DNA from: Mycobacterium sp. Root135 | Lineage (GTDB): Bacteria > Actinomycetota > Actinomycetes > Mycobacteriales > Mycobacteriaceae | Reading direction: 5' to 3' | DNA length: 64,000 nt | Assembly (NCBI RefSeq): GCF_001426545.1 | Contig: NZ_LMEZ01000007.1 | Span: 143,473-207,472, forward strand | In this document: positions 34,839 through 44,691 of the stretch, piece after piece | Layout: each line of letters begins with the position of its first letter | Position numbering within the stretch: the first letter of the stretch is position 1 | The notes under the pieces: model-generated | Database searches by the model: none | What the model was told of the DNA's origin: nothing | What the model saw: only the letters and a program-made list of their open reading frames with translations | Position numbers and translations under genes: made by a program

Positions 34839-36047
34839 TCAGGCCCAGCGCGTGGGCTCGTAGCTGGCGTGGTCGCGCACGAGTGCGTAGGCGATCCGGT
34901 TGGCGCGGTGGGCCAATGCGCAGGCCACGACACCCCCGTGTTTGCCGCGGTCCTTGAGGCCATGGGCATAGCTCTTGGACGCCGACTCGGTGAGCCACAA
35001 TCCGACCCCGAGGTCGATCAAGGCGCGGCGCAGCGCCACGCTGCCTTCGCGACTGATGCCGCCGTCGCGGCGTTTGTGAGCGGATTCGTATTGCATCGGC
35101 GACAGTCCCGACGCGCGGTAGATTTGGCGTGGTCCCGGCCAGCGTTTCGGATCACCAAGGGCGGCAGCATAGTTGGATACTCGAACCGTGCCCCAGCCTG
35201 GCACCGAGGTCAATGTCGCGTATGGGCTGCGCGGCAGCAACGATTCCAGTGCGGTTTCCGCGGCGTGGATCTGATCGTCGAGATCGGCCAGCAACACCAG
35301 GTCCGCAGCCAGTATCCGGCGCGCGATCACCGCGTCGCGGGTCGGTAGCGCGTCGCGGGCCGCGGCGACCACACGCTCGGCGACCGGGCGGCGCAGTTGC
35401 AGATCGCGGACCGCGGCGAACCGGATCAACCGGGTGACCCCGAGCCTGGCCAGCCGCGCCGGGTCGGCGAACTCGGCGGCGATCAGCCGGCCGATCTTGG
35501 TACCCAGCACGTCGGGCAAGGCAAGGGTAAGACCCGGGAACGCCCGGTCCAGCTGCCCGAGCAGCTGATTCTTCGTCGCGGTACGCGTGGCGACCCGCCG
35601 ACCCCGATGCACCGCCCAAGCGCTCACCTCACCGATCACGGCATCGCGATCGGTGACCGGGCGTCCGTACCCGGCCAGCACCAGCTCGGTGATCGCCTCC
35701 ACGTCGATCGCATCGGTCTTGATCCGGCGTCGACCCTGCACGCGACGCTGCTCGGCGACCTGAGCGGGGTTGAGTTCCAACACTTCCCACCCATCGGGCC
35801 AGCGATGATCGAGCACCGGACGGTGGTAGTGACCGGCGGCCTCCACGCCAACCTTGACCTGCACCGAAGCAGGCGCAGCAGCCAACACGCGAGCCGCCGC
35901 CGCGGCCAGGCCCGACCCAGTCATCGCGAACTCCGAAGGAGCCACCAGCCGATGACGAGACGCGTCAGTCACCGAAAACACTGCCGAGGTCTTGCCGACA
36001 TCGACGGCAACGACAATCGTGGACGACGTGACTGGAGCTACATGCAC
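34839..36047 (-). CDS. IS110-family transposase (DEDD recombinase)
   Basis: This 402-residue protein has an N-terminal RuvC-like DEDD domain: Asp16 (VAVDVGKTS), Glu69 (VEAAGHYHRP), Asp112 and Asp115 (KTDAIDVEAI). The C-terminal Transposase_20 domain reads SVPGWGTVRVSNYAAALGD, RASGLSPMQYES and KRRDGGISREGS and probably carries the serine used in recombination. I use GTG 36047, about 15 residues before the first catalytic Asp; GTG 36098 is also open but would run through an inverted repeat. No frameshift is seen, so the element may be active. Confidence 0.9.
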   Translation of the reverse strand: MHVAPVTSSTIVVAVDVGKTSAVFSVTDASRHRLVAPSEFAMTGSGLAAAAARVLAAAPASVQVKVGVEAAGHYHRPVLDHRWPDGWEVLELNPAQVAEQRRVQGRRRIKTDAIDVEAITELVLAGYGRPVTDRDAVIGEVSAWAVHRGRRVATRTATKNQLLGQLDRAFPGLTLALPDVLGTKIGRLIAAEFADPARLARLGVTRLIRFAAVRDLQLRRPVAERVVAAARDALPTRDAVIARRILAADLVLLADLDDQIHAAETALESLLPRSPYATLTSVPGWGTVRVSNYAAALGDPKRWPGPRQIYRASGLSPMQYESAHKRRDGGISREGSVALRRALIDLGVGLWLTESASKSYAHGLKDRGKHGGVVACALAHRANRIAYALVRDHASYEPTRWA

Positions 36048-36060
36048 AGACACAACAACA

Positions 36061-36149
36061 CCTCCGGGGTGTGTCAGGAGGTCCACGTGCGTCACCACAC
36101 GGACCCCGAAAAGGAATCATTTACAGATCCCTCCTGACACCTCCGGAGG
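36061..36149. repeat. Long imperfect inverted repeat upstream of the transposase
   Basis: Arms at 36061-36081 and 36130-36149 are near complements (the minus-strand reading of the right arm gives CCTCCGGAGG then TGTCAGGAGG; the left arm differs only in its middle), separated by 48 bases. It lies between the transposase start and ppk2. It may mark the element end, fold in the leader RNA, or bind the recombinase. Confidence 0.6.
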
Positions 36150-36185
36150 CGTTTGAGAAGGACTAACTCGATCTATATCAGCGGT

Positions 36186-37043
36186 CTACTCCCTGTCCCC
36201 GATCAACGTCGCGACATGGTCGGGCACGTACGTCGACGACGAACGCGGCGGACGCTCGTAGGTCTTGCTGACGATGGCTCGCTCCGGCAGCGTCACCCGT
36301 GGAAGGTCCACCTCGTGGTAGTCGACGGTCGAGAGCAGATGGCTCATCATGTTCAGCCGGGCGTGCTTCTTCACGTCGGACTCCACCACGTACCAGGGGC
36401 TCGCAGCGGTGTCGGTGTGCGCCATCATCTCGTCCTTCGCCCGCGAGTAATCCTCCCAGCGGTACACCGACTCCAGGTCCATCGGACTCAGCTTCCACTG
36501 CCTGACCGGATCATCCATCCGCGATCTGAACCGTCGAAGCTGCTCGTCGTCGGATACGGAGAACCAGTACTTGCGAAGGAGGATGCCGTCGTCGAGCAGC
36601 ATCTGCTCGAAGATCGGCGTCTGACGCAGGAACAGTGAATGTTGTTCGGGCGTACAGAAACCCATGACCTTCTCGACGCCGGCACGGTTGTACCAGGAGC
36701 GGTCGAACAGCACGATCTCGCCCTTGGCGGGCAGCTCGGCAACGTAGCGTTGGTAATACCACTGGCCGCGTTCGGTGTCGTTGGGCGCCGGCAGGGCGGC
36801 AATCCTCGCGACCCGGGGGCTCAGATACTCGGTGATGCGTTTGATGGTGCCGCCCTTGCCCGCCGCGTCCCGACCCTCGAACACGACCGCGACGCGGGCC
36901 CCGGTGTGGCGGGTCCACTCCTGCAGCTTCACGAATTCGGTTTGGAGGCGGAACAGTTCGGCCTCGTAGACGGCGTTGACAATCTTCGGCTTCTTCGACT
37001 TCTTCGACTTCTTCGACTTCTTCGCAGCCTTGCCCATCGCCAA
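36186..37043 (-). CDS. ppk2: Polyphosphate kinase 2 (Rv3232c-like)
   Basis: This 285-residue PPK2-family enzyme transfers phosphate between polyphosphate and nucleotides. Walker A is GRDAAGKGGTIKR, Walker B is VLFDRSWYNRAG, and the lid region is RWEDYSRAKDEMM. The N-terminus has a lysine-rich repeat, KKSKKSKKSKKPK, encoded by a 9-bp tandem repeat at about 36988-37024 that could vary by slippage. The IS110 element sits directly after its stop codon. Confidence 0.94.
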   Translation of the reverse strand: MAMGKAAKKSKKSKKSKKPKIVNAVYEAELFRLQTEFVKLQEWTRHTGARVAVVFEGRDAAGKGGTIKRITEYLSPRVARIAALPAPNDTERGQWYYQRYVAELPAKGEIVLFDRSWYNRAGVEKVMGFCTPEQHSLFLRQTPIFEQMLLDDGILLRKYWFSVSDDEQLRRFRSRMDDPVRQWKLSPMDLESVYRWEDYSRAKDEMMAHTDTAASPWYVVESDVKKHARLNMMSHLLSTVDYHEVDLPRVTLPERAIVSKTYERPPRSSSTYVPDHVATLIGDRE

Positions 37044-37061
37044 ATCGTAGTGCGACGGCAG

Positions 37062-38471
37062 CTACTGCGCGGCTTCGAGCAGCTCGTCGAGTGACTCCCG
37101 CAGCAGGGTTGGCAGCATGTCGACGTCGCTCATCGCGTCACGGTCGGCGTTGACGCCGAAGTAGAGCATGCCGTTGTAGGACGTCACGCCGATCGCGAGC
37201 ACCTGCTTGTTCAGAAGCGGCGGAACCGAGTAGGTCTCCAACAACTTGGTGCCGGCGACGTACATCTGCTTCTGCGCGCCGGGAACGTTGGTGATCAGCA
37301 GGTTGAACTGCCGTGCCGAGAAACTGGTCGCGACCCGAGTTCCCATGGCGTGCAACGTCGGTGGCGCAAACCCGGACAGCGTGACGATGGTCCTGGCGTC
37401 GACGAGGCTGGCCGCCGTCGAGTGCGATTCGGTGGCGTGGGCGATCTGCGACAGCCTCACCACGGCGTTGCCCTCACCGGTTGGCAGGTCGACGAGGAAG
37501 GGCGAGACCTCACTGATCGCCTGGCCCGGCCCCGACACGTCGAGCTCCGCTTCCGGGTACACCGACATGGGCACCATCGCCCGAATCGTCGACGTCGTGG
37601 TGACGGGCTCCCCGCGCGACAACAGCCAGTTGCGCAACGCCCCGGCGATCACCGCGAGGATGACGTCGTTGACGTCGCAGTCGTAGCGCGCCCGCAGCTT
37701 CCGGTAATCGTCGAGCTGATGCCCCGCCACCGTGAAGCGACGATTGCGGGACACCGTCGTGTTCAGCGGACTGCTCGGCGCCGTGCCGCGCGCCAGCGTC
37801 CGGGCGACGTCGGCGAACCTTCTGCCCGTCTCGGCCAGTTGACCGCTGCTGGTGACCGTCTCCACGACCGCCGAACGCACCGCCGCCAGCTGGGTGCCGG
37901 GCCGGGCGACGAACTCGCCGACGGCGCCGACGGCCAACCAGGCGTCGCTGGGCTCCCGCGCCGGAATCCAGATGTCCTCACCGAACTCGGGGGCCTTCTG
38001 GGTGCGGTCGGCGATCACATGGCCGATCTCCAACGCCGTCATGCCGTTGACCAACGCCTGATGCGACTTCGTGTAGATCGCGATGCGATTCTTGGTCAGG
38101 CCCTCGACCAGGTACATCTCCCACAGCGGGCGGGACTTGTCGAGCGGGCGCGAGCCGAGGCGCGCCACCAGGTCGTGCAGTTGCGCGTCGCTGCCCGGGG
38201 ACGGCAGGGCAGAGCGCCGAATGTGATAGGTGATGTCGAAGTCGCGGTCGTCGATCCACACCGGGCGCGCCAGCCCGTAGACCACCTCGCGCACCTTCTG
38301 CCGGTACCGCGGAATCTGCGGCAACCGCTGTTCGACCGTCTCCAACAGGGTCTCGTAGCTCAGCCCGTTGCGCGGCTTGCGCAGTATCGACAGCGACCCC
38401 ACGTACATCGGGGTGGACGTGTTCTCGAGGTGATAGAACGACGCGTCAGCGGCCGACAACCTCGTCACCAT
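37062..38471 (-). CDS. WS/DGAT-family acyltransferase-like protein (Tgs3-like) with altered active site
   Basis: This 469-residue protein has the full wax-ester synthase/diacylglycerol acyltransferase layout: LSAADASFYHLENTSTPMYVG at the N-terminus, PLWEMYLVEGL, and late NVPGAQKQMYVAGTKLLETYS. The catalytic HHxxxDG motif reads HQALVNG at residues 137-143, so both the second histidine and the aspartate are replaced. This may abolish acyl transfer or alter its chemistry. ATG 38471 has GAGGGGAG about 9 bases upstream. In Mtb the equivalent is split into Rv3233c and Rv3234c (tgs3); here it is one intact gene. Confidence 0.88.
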   Translation of the reverse strand: MVTRLSAADASFYHLENTSTPMYVGSLSILRKPRNGLSYETLLETVEQRLPQIPRYRQKVREVVYGLARPVWIDDRDFDITYHIRRSALPSPGSDAQLHDLVARLGSRPLDKSRPLWEMYLVEGLTKNRIAIYTKSHQALVNGMTALEIGHVIADRTQKAPEFGEDIWIPAREPSDAWLAVGAVGEFVARPGTQLAAVRSAVVETVTSSGQLAETGRRFADVARTLARGTAPSSPLNTTVSRNRRFTVAGHQLDDYRKLRARYDCDVNDVILAVIAGALRNWLLSRGEPVTTTSTIRAMVPMSVYPEAELDVSGPGQAISEVSPFLVDLPTGEGNAVVRLSQIAHATESHSTAASLVDARTIVTLSGFAPPTLHAMGTRVATSFSARQFNLLITNVPGAQKQMYVAGTKLLETYSVPPLLNKQVLAIGVTSYNGMLYFGVNADRDAMSDVDMLPTLLRESLDELLEAAQ

Positions 38472-38637
38472 GACCGCCAACTCCCCTCGTCCCACTCCCG
38501 ATCCCCGTCACGGTAACCGGCGAAACCCGTGCACCGCATTACGGGTGCGTAGAGGTGTCCCCAGGCCGTGGGATCATGAATCGTCTGCGCCTCTCCAGCA
38601 GATGCCGTCCATTCGTGTCGACCGCTGGAGACCTGCC

Positions 38638-39153
38638 GTGACCGCATCACGCATACCGACTCGTCGTACCTCGTTCACCTCACCGGTCGTCGACTACGAG
38701 CCACCGCCGCTCGCGACGTCTGCGATCGGACCGTGCCCGCCGCCTACGTCCGCCGCCATGCACCGCCACGGTGCGAGACCGCTGCGGGCGGTGCCCGCCG
38801 CCACTCCGCACGACGGTGAACCACCCCCACCGCAGGCTGCCGCCGTCTTCGCCGAGACCGTCCTGCGCCGGGTTCTGGAGGTCTCGGATCGACGCCGCCC
38901 CGTCGCCCAGCTGCGGCCACTCGTCGCACCGGAACTGTTCGACGCGGTGGCGGCGTTCACCAGAGCCGGTTCACGCGACGGCGCGGCCGTCCTTCGACGG
39001 GTACGCCTGCGGTCGGTGCACGTGCTCGACGGCGAGGCGGCAGCCGCGGAGGTGTTCGCCACCTACTCGCGTGGGCGTCGCGTCCGCGCCATCGCCGGGC
39101 GCGTCGAACTCGTCAAGGGACGATGGATGGTCGTCGCCCTACAAGTCGGCTGA
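38638..39153 (+). CDS. Rv3235-family protein
   Basis: This is a protein of about 171 residues. The first 70 are proline/arginine-rich and low complexity (SPVVDYEPPPL). The last 100 form a compact domain with AVFAETVLRRVLEVSDRRRPVAQLRPLV and AGRVELVKGRWMVVALQVG, typical of the Rv3235/DUF6459 family. Members are often encoded near secA, as here. GTG 38638 has GGAG 7 bases upstream; the frame is open to ATG 38470, but that would overlap the start of the divergent acyltransferase gene. Function is unknown. Confidence 0.8.
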   Translation: MTASRIPTRRTSFTSPVVDYEPPPLATSAIGPCPPPTSAAMHRHGARPLRAVPAATPHDGEPPPPQAAAVFAETVLRRVLEVSDRRRPVAQLRPLVAPELFDAVAAFTRAGSRDGAAVLRRVRLRSVHVLDGEAAAAEVFATYSRGRRVRAIAGRVELVKGRWMVVALQVG

Positions 39154-39157
39154 TTGA

Positions 39158-42016
<2,859 letters not shown>

Positions 42017-42153
42017 GCTAATTTCCCCTAAGCCTGGACGCGGCCTCGATTGGCCTCGATCGCTTCAAACGAGGTCCATCGTAGGTGACTGGCCGGGCCA
42101 GCCGGCCGAACGCGCCGCACGGGGCGGTCGCGCCGGCCGCTGGTGACCACCGG

Positions 42154-42822
42154 CTAGGACAGCCGGATGAGTCCGTAGTCGTAGGCGTGACGCCGGTAGA
42201 CGACGGTCGGCTTGTCGGTTTCCTTGCAGTGGAACAGGAAGAAGTCGTGGCCGACGAGCTCCATTTCATAGAGCGCGTCGTCGACGGTCATGGGTGTGGC
42301 GGTGTGCTCCTTGGTTCGCACGATCCGACCGGGTTCGTGTTCCTCGGGAGCCGGGCCTTCGTCTTCGACGGGCGCCGACAGCGGCTCGACGAGATGGTTG
42401 ATCGCGGTGGCCTCGGCGAGCGAGACGGGCGTCTTGTCCCCGTAGTGGATCTTGCGGCGGTCCTTGCTGCGCCGGAGGCGGTTCTCGAGTTTGCTTACCG
42501 CCGATTCCAGCGCCGCGTAGAAACTGTCGGCGCAGCCTTCGCCGCGCGCAACGGGTCCTCGGCCCCTGGCCGTGATCTCGACGTGTTGGCAGTTCTTGCG
42601 CTGCCGGCGATTGCGTTCGTGGTCGAGTTCGACGTCGAACAGGTAAATGGTGCGGTCAAAGCGCTCGAGGCGCGCCAACTTCTCGGAGACATAGGTGCGG
42701 AAGTGATCGGGAATTTCGACGTTGCGGCCCTTGACGACGACCTCGGCGTGGGGGCCGTCGTGCGGCTCCTCCTCGGCGCCCACCATCGTTGACTGGTTGG
42801 TGTCCATGGATTGTATTGACAT
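42154..42822 (-). CDS. hpf: Long-form ribosome hibernation promoting factor HPF
   Basis: This is a 222-residue protein. An N-terminal HPF/YfiA domain (VVVKGRNVEIPDHFRTYVSEKLARLERFD, then HVEITARG) is followed by a linker and a C-terminal dimerisation domain (DDALYEMELVGHDFFLFHCKETDKPTVVYRRHAYDYGLI). It dimerises or stores ribosomes in stasis. ATG 42822 has GGAAGCGAG upstream, and the length fits Rv3241c; the frame is open much further upstream without a comparable site. Confidence 0.93.
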   Translation of the reverse strand: MSIQSMDTNQSTMVGAEEEPHDGPHAEVVVKGRNVEIPDHFRTYVSEKLARLERFDRTIYLFDVELDHERNRRQRKNCQHVEITARGRGPVARGEGCADSFYAALESAVSKLENRLRRSKDRRKIHYGDKTPVSLAEATAINHLVEPLSAPVEDEGPAPEEHEPGRIVRTKEHTATPMTVDDALYEMELVGHDFFLFHCKETDKPTVVYRRHAYDYGLIRLS

Positions 42823-43124
42823 ACTTGGCAACTCGCTTCCTCTTCGACGGCGCACGCGCTGAGGCGTGCCGGCAAAAAACGGGAGCGCAGCAAGGGAACC
42901 CGAACGAAGTCCGCCCGCGGCGCAAGGTGTCGAGAGCTCACCTCCTCGCTTTTCGGGCGATGTGGCGCCAATGGTTCTAGACGCCGCCGTGAGTCGTTCA
43001 CGGGTGGTTGGTCCCGACGGTAGTCCGTGTTCACCCGCCTGTGCCACATATTCGGCACACGTGTTTTCAGTAATTCATTCCGGTTTGATCTCACGGTAAT
43101 TTGACGGCTCCGCCGGCCGCAGGA
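42823..43124. other. 302-bp gap upstream of hpf: no gene, one inverted repeat
   Basis: I see no gene here. It should contain the hpf promoter and leader. The only clear structure is TGTGCC (43040-43045) and GGCACA (43054-43059) facing each other across 8 bases. The spacing does not fit the CRP pattern, and no DosR-type box was seen. Confidence 0.6.
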
Positions 43125-43751
43125 TCAGGCATGCGCGACGGCAAGGACCGCGGCCACACGCGCTCCGGTGGTTTGCAGGACGCGGACCGACTCCCCGGCG
43201 GTGGCACCCGTCGTCACGACGTCGTCGATCAGAAGCACTTCCCCACCCACGGCCCCGCGGACCCTGACCCGGCCCGCGATGTTCCGCTCCCGCTGCCCGG
43301 GCGTCAGCCCCACCGAATCCCGCGTGAAGGCCCGCATCCGCAACGCCGCGAGGACGACGGTTCCTGGGACGACCGAGGCTTCGGCGATGGCCGTCACCGG
43401 GTCACCACCGCGCCGACGCGCCGCCGACCGCCTGCTGGGCGCGGGAACCAGCGCCAGAGGAGCATCGACGACGCCCCACGTCAGGAGCCGCGTAAGCCCG
43501 GCGGTGACCGCCGTCGCGAATGGCGCGACGAGGTCGGTGCGGCCGTGTTCCTTCATCGCAATGATCGCCGCGCGCCGCGACCCCGCGTAGCGGCCTAGGG
43601 AGAAGACCGGCACACCCGGATCGAGGCGCGGTGTGATCACCATCGGCTCGTCGGTGTGCACCGTGAGCGCCCGTGCGCAGGTCTGGCACCACCGGGTGCC
43701 CGGTGCGCCGCATCCGCCGCACTCCAGCGGGAGGACGAGGTCGAGCAGCAT
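43125..43751 (-). CDS. ComF-family phosphoribosyltransferase-like protein
   Basis: This 208-residue ComF-like protein has an N-terminal zinc-type cysteine cluster (CGGCGAPGTRWCQTC) and a C-terminal PRTase loop (VLLIDDVVTTGATAGES). ALVPAPSRRSAARRRGGDP lies between. ATG 43751 gives the usual N-terminus MLLDLVLPLECGGCG; the longer frame upstream is not family-like. It is the orthologue in place of Rv3242c. A role in DNA uptake or recombination is suggested by the family only. Confidence 0.9.
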   Translation of the reverse strand: MLLDLVLPLECGGCGAPGTRWCQTCARALTVHTDEPMVITPRLDPGVPVFSLGRYAGSRRAAIIAMKEHGRTDLVAPFATAVTAGLTRLLTWGVVDAPLALVPAPSRRSAARRRGGDPVTAIAEASVVPGTVVLAALRMRAFTRDSVGLTPGQRERNIAGRVRVRGAVGGEVLLIDDVVTTGATAGESVRVLQTTGARVAAVLAVAHA

Positions 43752-43919
43752 GGGGTCAGTGTGGCGGCCGGGTCCGACACAGCTCTTGACCTCACGCCGA
43801 ATGTGGAGTTGTGCCACGCATTTCAGCGAAATCGCGCCAACAACTCCACGCTCGGCCGGGGGTACGAGACGGCGGCGTCCCCTCACTTTGTTTAGGCGCG
43901 GCCTGACATGAAGCAATGG

Positions 43920-44309
43920 TCATTTCTGCACATATGTGTAGTAGTTGCCCACTGCGGTCAACGCTTCTCGCGAGAGTTCGGGGTGACGCTCGTGCATCGT
44001 CGACTCGACGAGGTCTCCCGCCCCGTTCAAATCCAGCACCGACCAGTCCAACTGAAGATTCAACGCTTCGTCGAGGATCCTTCTGACTGCATCCCGGGTC
44101 GCGTCGACGGCTGTTCTGTACCGAGAAGCGAACTCTGCGCCGTTGTCACCGGGAAACTTCTTCAAGAAGACGACGACCGCCTCACTCAGGGCCGTCGAGC
44201 CACCCGCCATGTGCGGGCCTTGCTCCCACGGTCGTTCCGTTGGCAGGCCGACCGCGATCCTTGGGGCCCTTGAGTCCGGCTCACATCGATCGCTTGATCC
44301 GTCACTCAT
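43920..44309 (-). CDS. Unknown small protein, last gene of the first toxin locus
   Basis: This 129-residue protein has an acidic/neutral N-terminus (MSDGSSDRCEPDSR) and helices such as LSEAVVVFLKKFPGD and AVDATRDAVRRILDEALNLQLDWSVLDLNG. I recognise no family. ATG 44309 overlaps the stop of the gene before it by 8 bp, indicating coupled translation, so it belongs to the toxin-immunity operon and may be a second immunity protein or an accessory. There is no signal peptide. Confidence 0.7.
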   Translation of the reverse strand: MSDGSSDRCEPDSRAPRIAVGLPTERPWEQGPHMAGGSTALSEAVVVFLKKFPGDNGAEFASRYRTAVDATRDAVRRILDEALNLQLDWSVLDLNGAGDLVESTMHERHPELSREALTAVGNYYTYVQK

Positions 44310-44691
44310 GAGCCAGTAGGGCGGCATGGGCGGCCGGGAAATGGGCTTCGAACAACGCCCGTCGCCACTGCCACCAAACGTCAGCGGCAGCGTCAAGTGC
44401 CGGCGTCGACAAACCGTCGTCGAAGTCACTCAGCAACAGTAGGAATTGCCACTTCTTCGATTTGTTGAGAAGCCCGAACTCATTCGGTGCGTCGACCGAC
44501 GCGAGCAAGAAGTCGATTCCTCCCTCGCGCGCGGACCAACACACTTGGAGCTTGCAATCCTCGCGTCGATAGAAAACCGACCAAGCGGGAAGGTCGCCGA
44601 ACTCGATGTCCCCGGTCGCACCGTCGGGCGCGAAACCGTGTTGTGACAACACCGGCCCCATGTAGGCATCTACTTCGAGCCAATCGTTCAT
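44302..44691 (-). CDS. Probable immunity protein of the first CpnT-like toxin
   Basis: This 129-residue protein begins MNDWLEVDAYMGPVLSQHGF and contains DLPAWSVFYRREDCKLQVCWSAREGGIDFLLASVDAPNEFGLLNKSKKW, with many aromatic and acidic residues as in immunity proteins. Its ATG overlaps the toxin stop as ATGA, the standard position for a cognate immunity gene (as IFT behind CpnT in Mtb, though I see no clear sequence likeness). There is no signal peptide, so it acts in the cytosol. The assignment is by position. Confidence 0.65.
   Translation of the reverse strand: MNDWLEVDAYMGPVLSQHGFAPDGATGDIEFGDLPAWSVFYRREDCKLQVCWSAREGGIDFLLASVDAPNEFGLLNKSKKWQFLLLLSDFDDGLSTPALDAAADVWWQWRRALFEAHFPAAHAALLAHE

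Larger units (their letters stand above)
34489..36185 (-). mobile_element. IS110-family insertion element (ends not defined)
   Basis: About 1.7 kb separates the Rv3231c-like gene and ppk2, which are close neighbours in Mtb. It holds one DEDD transposase, about 350 bp of noncoding DNA after it and about 140 bp before it. IS110-family elements have no classical terminal repeats, so the exact ends cannot be read from one copy. The longer noncoding part lies downstream of the transposase, the layout of the IS1111 branch. Both flanks contain strong inverted repeats, listed separately. Confidence 0.8.
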
